Of a stretch of 64,000 bases of DNA, positions 52,307-61,556 are shown piece by piece. The translations under genes and the position numbers were made by a program. The DNA is taken from NCBI GenBank assembly GCA_902702965.1, contig CACRXP010000116.1, forward strand, positions 406,107 through 470,106. The letters run 5' to 3'. The stretch is from Spirometra erinaceieuropaei (taxonomy: Eukaryota; Platyhelminthes; Cestoda; Diphyllobothriidea; Diphyllobothriidae). Below the pieces are notes generated by a model. The model did not search any database, had not been told where the DNA came from, and was given only the letters and a program-made list of their open reading frames with translations. Positions within the stretch are counted from its first letter, which is position 1. Every line of letters begins with the position of its first letter.

Positions 52307-54157
52307 ATGCCTACAGAAATGACCTCTGGACCTAGAACTCGGAGTAGAAGTTGTCAGAGGCCACCTCAATCATTGGAATCTGTTTACAGCCTTGCGGAAA
52401 ACGCAGTTACATTCTTTCAGAAAGCTTTTGATGAAATTGAAGAGCAGTTTCGCAGTCTAAAATTTGTCAAGCCAGAGTCCCTGAAAAGAGTTTGGACCAA
52501 AGTTGCTGTCTCAAGAAGGGGAACAAATCTAGCTACCCTTACGGAAAGCCAGTGCAAAAACCTAGCAGATGAAATCGGTGGCGAGTCAGGTGGTGCCAGC
52601 TACGTCGATAAAGTCAAAAAGCTCCAGGAGCTCGCGATACTGTCACGAGACGTGAGCTCTCTTTTCAGCCGACTAGACAAAAAACTGGCAGTAGTGCTAA
52701 CTGAGGGACTCTGTGTTTACTGTGTTAGCCTCATTGAGCTCACACAGGAAGCAAATAAGGATGTGCAAGAATACGAAGATTTTATCGACGATCAGAACAA
52801 AGAATTTGTCCGGCGGGTGACAGAGCTAAAACAAGGTCAGCAAAGATGGACTAACTACACCCGAGACATGAGCTCAACGGTAAGAAATTTCGAGAAACTA
52901 GAAGGCATCTTTCTGGAGGCTCGCACAGCCTGGGATGTCATCACCTCCTGCATTGACGAACGCATTGGCAGAGATAAGTCCTATCCAGGAAAACTGAGCC
53001 ACCTAATACACCAGGCTAAGGAAGAGATTGAGGATCTGAAACAAGAGTACCTCCTGATTGGCGAGAATGAGCAACACGCAGCCTCCCAGCAACGACAGAG
53101 ACTGCTGCAGTTGGAGAAGTGCAAACGTCATCGGGCGCAACTGCGAACTAGTCTTGCACAAACCAAAAAGGCGCATAAATTCTGTTCTGACCGACTGATA
53201 GCCCTCGAAAGAGACCTCAGTGGGGGCTTAGACGTCAAGCAGGCTGAAGACAAGGAAGACTCGAGTAGGAGTGACGAAAACGAGTGCGAGGAAGAAGATG
53301 GGCATACTGAATCACAGGTGACCTCAGAGCAAAATGAAAGTGACACCTCTAACTCTGGAATCCGGCAGACAGAAACGGCAGTAGAGGAACGAAATGCAAC
53401 CACAAAGGCAAAAAAGAAAGTTGATGAAAAACAACCAAAAGGGAAAGCAAAGACCAAGTCAGCGGAGGTCCGGAAGGAAGAGGCAAATAGGGGAGACGAG
53501 GAAACACAGAATGTGGACCTCAAAGATGCAGACATTCCTTCAAGGAAGGGGGAGACGTGGGAGAGGAACGACCCTCCGCAGACGAGCGCAGAAGGGAAAC
53601 ACTCAAACTACCGTCAAAGCGACGAAGAATTTCCGAACGAGGTTGTCACCAGGGGAGAGGGAGGCATGGAGAAGAGAGAGAATCGACAGGTCAGCCGAGG
53701 CCGGCAGAGACGGAGTTCAGAAAAGGAGAGTGAGATTATTCAGTCGACTGGCAGACCACCCATGGGCAAACGTAACCAAAAACGCGGCGCACAGCAGAAG
53801 GCAGGCGGCAGCAGCGGCAGTGAAAGTCAGCCGCAGAGATCTATTGAGAAGCAGAAAAAACAACAGGTCGAGTGCTACAGGCGGCGTACAGAAAACATGC
53901 AGAAGGAGCAAGACCAACTACGTGAGGCATTGGCTAAAGTGGAGAGACGTATATCAGAGTTGCAGAAAGAGGTAGAGGACGCGCATTACGAGGGCAACTT
54001 CAACGATGGGCGAAGGGCTGAGATTCAGGCAGAGATCAGTCGATTGGAAATGCAAATAATCGATTGTCGATCAATACTGCATCGTCGAGGCCGTGGACAG
54101 ACGCTCATGGAACTGCAGAAAACCGGAAGAGCCAAAGTGAATCAAAAAAGTGAGTAG
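52307..54157 (+). CDS. Coiled-coil protein of unknown function (616 codons), candidate host gene
   Basis: This is the longest frame in the window with no transposon motif. The Met at 52307 follows an in-frame stop at about 52258; a TATATCAG acceptor-like site between them leaves an upstream exon possible. Residues 1-25 are basic (PRTRSRSCQRPP). Residues 26-210 look helical (VYSLAENAVTFFQKAFDEIE). Residues 215-310 form a likely coiled coil (KEEIEDLKQEYLL, QQRQRLLQLEKCKRHR). Residues 310-515 are acidic then Lys/Glu/Ser-rich and probably disordered. Residues 515-590 form a second coiled coil (LREALAKVERRISELQKEVE, ISRLEMQIID). No signal peptide or membrane span is seen. GTGAGT at 54150-54155 overlaps the stop and could be a splice donor, giving a longer protein. 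No family was recognised. A cytoskeletal or nuclear structural role is only a guess. Confidence 0.7.
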   Translation: MPTEMTSGPRTRSRSCQRPPQSLESVYSLAENAVTFFQKAFDEIEEQFRSLKFVKPESLKRVWTKVAVSRRGTNLATLTESQCKNLADEIGGESGGASYVDKVKKLQELAILSRDVSSLFSRLDKKLAVVLTEGLCVYCVSLIELTQEANKDVQEYEDFIDDQNKEFVRRVTELKQGQQRWTNYTRDMSSTVRNFEKLEGIFLEARTAWDVITSCIDERIGRDKSYPGKLSHLIHQAKEEIEDLKQEYLLIGENEQHAASQQRQRLLQLEKCKRHRAQLRTSLAQTKKAHKFCSDRLIALERDLSGGLDVKQAEDKEDSSRSDENECEEEDGHTESQVTSEQNESDTSNSGIRQTETAVEERNATTKAKKKVDEKQPKGKAKTKSAEVRKEEANRGDEETQNVDLKDADIPSRKGETWERNDPPQTSAEGKHSNYRQSDEEFPNEVVTRGEGGMEKRENRQVSRGRQRRSSEKESEIIQSTGRPPMGKRNQKRGAQQKAGGSSGSESQPQRSIEKQKKQQVECYRRRTENMQKEQDQLREALAKVERRISELQKEVEDAHYEGNFNDGRRAEIQAEISRLEMQIIDCRSILHRRGRGQTLMELQKTGRAKVNQKSE

Positions 54158-54173
54158 CATTTCCTTTACTTAC

Positions 54174-54449
54174 ATGGAGCTGTTAATTACTCTCCTTCTA
54201 CTCATGCTCCTCATCCACCAACTCCCGCCACGACGCCCATCTATTAATGAATTGCGTAAAATAAAACCTTGGGTGGAGAAGATGGCGCCGTCTTTATTCG
54301 CATGGCTAGCACTCCTGACGGCTGACTTTTTGATCTGTCGATTAAAACAACAAAATATCCCTTCCATGCTTGAAATCACAAAAACCTATGTGCAATCCTT
54401 GCTTGGATTTATTATCAAGGTCCATCACTCGACGTATACTACGGCTTAA
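54174..54449 (+). CDS. Small hydrophobic protein frame
   Basis: It starts 17 bp after the 616-codon gene's stop. The first residues MELLITLLLLMLLIHQLPPR form a strong hydrophobic segment (signal or membrane anchor). A second moderately hydrophobic helix is SLFAWLALLTADFLICRL and a third LLGFIIKV, so 91 residues could span the membrane two or three times. It ends 10 bp before the TA foldback element. It could be a real small gene, or intron or 3' UTR sequence of its neighbour if the GTGAGT donor is used. No family was recognised. Confidence 0.3.
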   Translation: MELLITLLLLMLLIHQLPPRRPSINELRKIKPWVEKMAPSLFAWLALLTADFLICRLKQQNIPSMLEITKTYVQSLLGFIIKVHHSTYTTA

Positions 54450-54458
54450 CTTTCGGAC

Positions 54459-55455
54459 TACAGTGGGTGACCGATCTCATGAAATGTTGGCTGAAATTCC
54501 GAAGTGCGTTTTCGATTAGAAAGGATTACTTAGGCGCCGTTGTAATACTGATTATCATGCAGCTTAATCCTATAATATTTCGGACTTGGCAGGATGTCGA
54601 ATTTTGAATGCATGGCTTTTCAATCTCCTGTAGAAACCGTACTCGGTGAAAAGTGACTATTTATGTAGAATGTATTTTTCTCATTGATTTTCGATGGTCT
54701 TGGGAATTCAAATATATCTTATAAAAATCACAAACGAAAATATGTTTTCTTTCAGTCGTTTGATAGAGAATTACATCTTCTTTATATTTTATACTCAAGG
54801 AAGGGGTATAATTAGGTTTTAAAAGAGTTTCTAATTGTGAGATTTCTTAAGACCGCGCAATGTCCATTCATATAGCATCGTACCTGGCCGTTTATCACGG
54901 CTCCTCATGAAATTTACAACATAGCCCGCATTCATTGCAAAATTTTATGGACTTTGTATGATATCTTTCTAACGGCATAGAAAAATATGTGATTTTCTTT
55001 ATGCAGAACGCCTTCACCTTGTAGACTGGGATCATTCTGCGCTGATGCAACGAATGATCGGGCTCCAAATTATTCGGCAATAAAATACTTTTTAAAAACC
55101 TGATTATACTCCTTCCTTAAGTATAAAATATAACGAAGAAGTAATTCTCTATCAAATGACTGAAAGAAAGCCCATTTTGTTCGTGATTTCTGTAAAATAT
55201 ATTTGAGTTGGCAAGACCATCGAAAATCAATGTGAAAAACGCCTGTTACTTAAATAGTCATTTTGTAGCAAGTGCGGTTTCTACAAGAGGTTGAAAAGCC
55301 ATGCATTCAAAAGCTAACATCCTTCTGAGTCCGAAATATTATAGGATTATGCTGCAAGATAATCAGTATCACCACCGTGCCGAAGTAATCCTTCCTAATG
55401 GAAAACACATTTCGGAATCGCAGCCAACATTTCATGAGATTGGTCACTCACTGTA
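54459..55455. mobile_element. Non-autonomous foldback element with long inverted repeats and TA target site
   Basis: The ends are CAGTGGGTGACC (54461) and GGTCACTCACTG (55453), each flanked by TA. The inverted repeats extend about 370 bp (54461-54830 against 55090-55453), with matching blocks such as TTTCAGTCGTTTGATAGAGA and its complement near 55145-55165. About 260 bp lie between the arms. CAGTG ends with a duplicated TA are typical of Tc1/mariner elements. No transposase frame is present. A half copy is at 46196-46613. Confidence 0.85.
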
Positions 55456-56795
55456 GTGTACCCTGAACGAGGATTGTACTGTGAGTTGTCAGCAGGCGGA
55501 AAGCCCCTGACGCCCACAGCATCGTCAAGCCAAGACAATAAAAACGACACTGAAGGAGCTAGGTGAAAGCAACCACATTATGTGAAGATGGGATGGGGAG
55601 AAGTGACGGCAAAAGCCGGGGAATGAAAAGGGATAAAAATGAGTTAGGCCATTCAATTAGTATGTTATAGTGTAAATGAGTTTGTTTTGAAAAGAAGAGA
55701 GTAGACTGGTCATTTAAAGAATGGTGACGTCTATTCATCAAGTTCTTGGCCGTCCAGTTTCATTTTTTATTCAGCATAACCAGCGTTCCTTTATGTAACA
55801 TGCGGTCTGCCCTCCTCGAGAAAATCCTACGACAGTGGCATCGTTCGTTGTACAGTGGTAGATCACGAAATACATGAAGCGCTCCTAGCTTTGGGTGTAA
55901 GTGACACATTTTTTCAGTTTTTATGACCAAGCTCTAGTGTTTTCTGCTCTGTGAGTCTTGTAAAATTGTTTTTTGGGACGCCTGCCCTAAACTACTGTTA
56001 TTTTTGGCGATTCCTTTCATAAAGACCAGAAAGGGGCAAGCTTCCACGGCTTCAGAAAAGTCGAAGCCGGGAGTAGGAGGCAAAAGAAGGAAGCCTGTAT
56101 AAATAAAAGAGGATAAAAATATCGGAATTTCGGTAAGGAAATTTATGCCGGAGACCATGGTCGGACGTGAGAATATGGAACTCCCCGTACTGGACGTGGC
56201 CTTGCGTTAACTTCCAGGGGTTTTATATTCCCATGTGCTAACTTCAACCCTTAACCTAAAATCAGCCCTCTTAGACGTGACACCAAACCTCATAACCTTA
56301 ACCCCAAGCCGCCTAACCGTCATCTTAACTATCCTAACTCCAACGCTAATCCTGAACCCCCTCCTGAATTTCGCCAAAGGTCACCTGGAATACCGGGATC
56401 CAAATTCCCGTGCAAAGGTGACTTTCGTTCCATCTACCTCAATCTCTCTCTCTCTCTTACCACACCCGAGGCATTCCAATGAGAAGAGAAAACCCAATTC
56501 ATCAGAGGTGAACGCAAGGAGCGATAACGATGAACAGCCCGTCCACGCACGTAGCACACAATCTTATTCCAGATTCCGCACGCGCCGGGCTTCGCTCGGG
56601 ATAATTCCTGGATATGACGTGAATGAGAGTGCCATACCACTTGGCCGCAACACAAGTCCAGACGGTCAAACCATGCCTCACCTGCCACGATGCAGGCGGA
56701 CTTAAAAGACTGCGATCTCTCTCTCTCGCAAGCCTAAAAAAAAGTAGAGCACAACTCAGCATTTTCCGCCAGATATAAGTTGGTACTGCAATCAC
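55456..56795. other. No recognisable gene; degenerate CCTAAC-rich tract at 56225-56355
   Basis: Within 56225-56355 short forms of CTAACC/CCTTAACC recur irregularly (CAACCCTTAACCTAAAATC, CATAACCTTAACCCC, CTATCCTAACTCC, CGCTAATCCTG). This looks like a decayed telomere-type or satellite repeat. A (CT)n run lies near 56445. No gene is supported. Confidence 0.4.
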
Positions 56796-57102
56796 TGAAG
56801 CAAGAAGTTTATTGCCCGACGTTTCGGATCCCCACTTGAGCCTATCATCAGAGACAGCCACAGATAGGAATAGTGGGGACACTAGGAGTGCAGTAGTTAT
56901 AGCACGTAGCTACCGTGGGACGTGGGGGTCGTAGTCGATGCGACGATGGCTTGTCAGTCCTCGTCCAAGTCGTTAATTGCCGCGACTTTATCATCCGTGC
57001 TGGATGTTGGCGTGATGATCAAGCGACCATTTTGCTCGCTGTCACTGGAATTGTGATTGCGAGAGGTAAAATTATAGTACGCATGTGGTTACACGTCATT
57101 TA
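56796..57102 (-). mobile_element. Penelope-like element 3' fragment with hammerhead-like motif
   Basis: The reverse complement matches the end of the Penelope coding region and 3' UTR at 5300-5590: ATGGTCG..TGATCATCACGCC, CCAACATCCA and GCGGCAATTAACGAC, then the motif. The coding part is the last 40 or so codons only. Confidence 0.7.
56815..56860 (-). ncRNA. Hammerhead-like motif with conserved core
   Basis: On the minus strand: CTGATGA (56851-56845) exactly as in the hammerhead consensus, one extra T, an imperfect stem GGCTC/GATCC, then GAAACGTC (56825-56818). GTCT before and GGGC after can form a short stem I with wobbles. Of the five copies in the window this keeps the conserved core best. 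The extra T after the core is shared with other copies and is not canonical. Confidence 0.55.
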
Positions 57103-57280
57103 GACACTACAAATACTGCACTCCCTGTGTCGCCACCACTAACCTTATCCGCGACTGTCTCTGGTGATGGGTTCCAGTGAGAATCCCAAACGTAGGAAAA
57201 AAACCCTTTTGTCCCAGTGATCGCATCTTCTCTTGAACTGCTCCCTGCAACTCACCTGCTCGCTTGTATCGATAATTTAG
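57103..57280 (+). mobile_element. Penelope-like element 3' fragment, opposite orientation
   Basis: CACTACAAATACTGCACTCC, GCGACTGTCTCTGGTGATGG and CTTTTGTCCCAGTGATCGCA match 5447-5575 of the first Penelope copy. It abuts the minus-strand fragment head to head. The motif reads CTGGTGA (57161), T, GGGTTC/GAATCC, CAAACGTA (57187): core A-to-G and G-to-C changes make it non-consensus. Confidence 0.65.
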
Positions 57281-59120
57281 TACTGTCAGCACACGCTCAG
57301 GCCTTGTCAACGTGAGAAAACAGCCAAAAGTTCTATACAGATCAAATCCCTCATTTTGGTGTTCCCCAGCTTTGCCTGCTAATTTAAGTTTGTCTTGATT
57401 ATTTTGGCGCTTTAAGCACCCCCAACCATTAGACGTTACAAACGTATTTCGCGGCAACTTCGTTTTCATCCCCCTCCCCCCCCCAAGAGCATCTTTAACT
57501 AGGTTTACCAAGCATCTTCTGTCTACGCCTTTATCAATGCAAAAGCCTTAGCTGCAGCCAGGATGATCGTCTAACTAACTATAACTGAAAACGTACATAG
57601 TGAATCAATGTTTTGCACAAAGTGGATAAGCCAAACGTTAATCAGAAAATAGCTACTTCATTCGCACTCCTAACCTGACCAGTCTTCAGTTCTCGACCTT
57701 TTGTGTGCGACTCAAACAGTAGACCGTTAAGGTCATATGAACCGTCCGGTTTTATTCTGGTCTTCTCATCCTCGAACTGGGGTGTGAGCGGCCGAAGCCA
57801 GCAAGTAAAGGGTTAGTGCGCCATAGGGATTACAACGAGAATTCGCAGAAGTTTGACCTTCGGTTCCGTGTAAGTCCCAGTTATTGCGCAAGTCGGAAAC
57901 CTTCCAAACTACGACTGCTAGACAGCTGTGATAATTTTAGCCAGGAGGAAAGGATTTTAACTTCAACTGTACTGGGCATTTATGGCCATGGGGACAACTC
58001 AAACTTGTATGCCAGAAAACAATGCACGTTGACCGCCGTCGTCCAAGTAATGATTGATCCGCTTGACTTGGCCATGCAAATGAAACTCGATTTGATTGTC
58101 GATATCGTCTCGTACTGTCTTAACAAGGTGTCATGGTGTCTGGAAAAAGTTCCCGGCGTGAATGTAAAGAGCCTAACCCGATAAACTCCTGATTTCATGA
58201 TCGCCAGAAAGACGAGGATTATTATTAAGCTTAAATCAGCGACCATGATAGTGGACTCCCTCTCGACGTTCGTTTTGGCTGTTAAATTAGACTTGAATTC
58301 CTTCTAACAGGCCGCCCCCTCCTCCTCTATGTCACAGTATAATGGTCTGGCAGCTGCAGGTCAGGGCCACATAAGGTTTCTTTCATCAAGCCCTCGTTTC
58401 GGTCCCGCCAAATTCTAAAACGGACATCGTCTTTCTTACTTTCCCCTTCCTATTCGTCATAGTCGTCGTCGTCATCATCATCATCATCATCATTGTTGTC
58501 GTCTCTTTTCTTCTATATAAGCCGAACATCAGAGCAAACGGCGCTGGGTAATTTTTTTGTCTTACAACGTACTCGTCCTCACTACGATTGATATTTCGTC
58601 AGTATAATGCGCGTTAAAATTATCTTGGCGTCTTCCAAGTCATTGACTTGGAAGACGCCAAGTGACCGGATAAATGGATCCTCCTCTCGGGACGGGGAGT
58701 TAGGCTGCAATGGCTCCTTCTTAATGCGGCCCCTTTGGCACTCCCACACAGACGGGATCCGAGCAGCCCGTTTGTTGTTTCGGCAAAAGCCATCGTGCGC
58801 GGACCAAGCGTGTGTGACAGCCACCACTCCCGACCCAGCAGCTGGTCTTTTGTAATCTGCCTTGACACCGAATTCAGGTGGATGAAGGGAGACAACGGGA
58901 GGTTTGTGTTGCGCAAGTCTACACTAGTTCATTTAAAAATACCCATCCCCGCGCCCACCGTGCTGCGGGGCACGCGATGGAAATAGTATGTCGGACACTA
59001 TCACTTTATCAACTAAACGGAGATACTTAAGTGACGTTAGAACCAAGAAGAGATCATTCAAGTTACACTGCAATTTTTGCCCACGACGTTCAGAAGAGAA
59101 GCGGAAAACTGATGTATTTG
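57281..59120. other. No recognisable gene; microsatellite at 58462-58500
   Basis: TCGTCGTCG followed by (TCA)n occupies about 58462-58500. Frames of 60-134 codons in this stretch show no domain. Confidence 0.5.
58624..58662. repeat. Perfect 19-bp palindrome with one-base spacer
   Basis: CTTGGCGTCTTCCAAGTCA (58624-58642), T, then its exact reverse complement TGACTTGGAAGACGCCAAG (58644-58662). Transcribed, it would form a long tight hairpin. No TA or other target repeat was seen around it. Confidence 0.95.
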
Positions 59121-59122
59121 CT

Positions 59123-59640
59123 TCATATTGACCCAACTGTGGAAAACTCGGCGCCTCAGTGAGATTCAAACCCTCGGCAGTAAGGGGAAGACTTTCGTAC
59201 AGCTAACACTCTTACCACCTGAGCTACGAGGCCCCGCCGAACGACTCGAGTTTAATCACATTTGGGTCAAGTTACCCGTCCAACCTACTGCAACGTCTGG
59301 AGTCCACCAAATCTGATACAGTAAGCTGAGTGCCCAAGCAGGATTCTCTAAGAAGTTTACCTAGATTCCACCAGATGACTACCAGGCTCACGTAATTCAG
59401 AGGTGTTTTGGCAGATTTCAAATAATTCACTTTAACCCAACTGTGAAAAACTCGGCGCCTGGGCGGTGATTAAACTCGCGTCGTCCGGCGGGGCCTCGTA
59501 GCCCAGGTGGTTAGAGCGTTGGTTGTACTAATGCCCTCCCCTTACTGTCGTGGGTTCGAATCCCACCGAGGCGCCGAATTTTTCACTGTTGAGTCAATAT
59601 GCATTATTCAACATCTGCCAAAACATTTATGATTTAATTA
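59123..59640. repeat. Cluster of tRNA-derived repeat units (two minus, one plus)
   Basis: A minus tRNA-like unit lies at 59150-59235 (A box GAGCTACGAG read in reverse; B box decayed). A partial minus 3' end lies at 59402-59462 (TTTTGGCAGATTTCAAATAA ... CTCGGCGCCTGGG). A plus tRNA-like unit lies at 59490-59575 (TAGCCCAGGTGGTTAGAGCG, GGTTCGAATCC, GAGGCGCC). The two minus 3' ends are about 308 bp apart. In the block at 19883-20390 the same landmark recurs at about 300 bp, so a roughly 300-bp unit seems to have been tandem. Confidence 0.8.
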
Positions 59641-61434
59641 CGTTCGGTGGGTTAAGTTTCGTGACGTTGTCCTCTCGAGGCACTTATTTTGGTAAATTAT
59701 AGCTAATGCCATTAAAAACACCACGAAGTGGCCTCAACAAGACCTCCGATTATTAGAGTTTGGGCAGACCACATGACTTTGTAGTGTTGCGTTAATCGGC
59801 CTAACTTGATACTTTTTGCTCAGTTTGATCGTGCTTTTGCAAAAGAGTTCATTAAAGAGCTTGCCTCATTTGATAATTTTGCTCAGTGTGATCGGGCCCT
59901 TGCGTAAGAGTTCATTAAATTGCTTACATTACGCTAAAAAGACACAATTTTGGTCTTATTCGACCTCTCAGATTTGCATATTTGTTGCTTATACTTATCC
60001 TATTACGCATGCCTGTGTTCATACAAAATTGTAAAGCAAACAAAACATATTTGCAATGATGCTCACTATACATTGGTGCCTCTTCTACGTTTCCTTTTTC
60101 CAAGGCAATTCGCAGACATAATTAAACTCAGTCTGGCAGACGCCTATTGGTTGGATGCTTGCAGAACGTAAGGGAGACCATCGAAAACTTGGTTTAGGTT
60201 CATGCTATGTCAGAGTTCACTTTTTCGTCACAGTGCTTGGCGTTTAAAAAAACATATGACTGTTTCAGGATATAGACGCTCCTACTCAGAGGAACGTAGG
60301 CCGGTTGGTGCTCTTTCACTGCATACCCGACATCCAAGAACAGTGAACGCAGGTTGGGCAAAATAGGCGGGCTAATCTGTCTATTATTACGTCATTTATT
60401 GCGAGATACAGAAAACTGGCTTCTTCAGGCTTGAAGTACTCCGTGCTCTTTTACATCACCAATTCGCCGATCTCACTGACCCGAACTAAAAACAGCTATG
60501 GCTTGTTTGCTGGCAGATAGACAAATTTCAGTCGAATGTTGCCAACGGTACACAGGAGAAGGTCACCGAATATGCATATGATTTTGTCGCTTTTCACATA
60601 ATTCTAGTCGTCACTCATATATAGGGGTGCTACGGCTCAATCTCTTAAGGTTATATGGGGTTTCAAGTCGAGTACTTCAACTCATGAAATATTTTCGGCT
60701 CAAAGTCGTTATGCGAATTGTTGCTGAGGTTACTGTTTGAGTAGGTTTGCAATCGAATATCCACCCCGAATAGTGCCCCCGATCAGAAAGAACATCAGGT
60801 TTGCTACAACATTTATTATGACATTCGAAACAATGAATACATGAAAATGTACTCAAGCCACGTCGTTGCTGCCGTGGATCTAAATCCCTGCAAGCTCAAC
60901 AAGTTTTCAAAAGTTAGGCATTTGGTTTATTTCAGTTATTTTATGTTCTATGCAGGGATCATTAAAAAATAAGTTCAAACCGCATGCCTAGCGTAAAGAG
61001 AGCACTAAATTGCTTTGTTATTCAAATATGAATGCTACACAACTGCACATACTACATGCCGGAAAACCGCGGCCTTCGGAGAACAGTAGTGACCTACCTT
61101 TTATCATCCTCGATGAAACCAGCTAAATGTCTACTGAAATGCCGAAGCGGACCTTCAGTGAGGAATTGTGTCAGACCATGGGCGGCAGGGGTGAGAGGTC
61201 GCGCTGACGACCACTGGAGCAGACTGCTCCAGGGTTCTTTTATACAGGGATTCAAAAGCTAAAAGCATGGGGCAGGACTTAAGGTTTCAAATTGCACGCT
61301 TGCATAACGGCTTCCAGATGAAAGTAACATATCCGTCTATGACGTTCATAGTATGAAAAGTCCCCATGATTTTACTGATTTGTACGTTTGTTTAAAGCCG
61401 TCTGACATGTGATTTGGCGGATTTGAACAATTTA
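59641..61434. other. No recognisable gene
   Basis: Frames are under 80 codons and carry no motif. The DNA is AT-rich. Confidence 0.5.
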
Positions 61435-61556
61435 ACTAAATGCCAAAATGTGGAAACTCAGCGGTATCCATGGTATTTGAACCTGCGACGGTAAGGGTGC
61501 AGTTTGGATACAGTCAAGGCTCCAACCACCTGAGCTACGATTCCCCCGTCTTTCTT
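61435..61556 (-). repeat. Degenerate tRNA-derived repeat, minus strand
   Basis: On the minus strand: GGAATCGTAGCTCAGGTGGT (A box), GCAGGTTCAAATACC (B box with changes), then GCTGAGTTTCCACATTTTGGC as the 3' flank. It parallels the tRNA-derived repeat at 20260-20390 with many substitutions. Confidence 0.6.

Noticed and set aside
58582..58916. Overlapping frames of 80-98 codons around the palindrome
   Set aside because: Frames occur on both strands over the same bases with no domain. The palindrome itself produces mirrored text.
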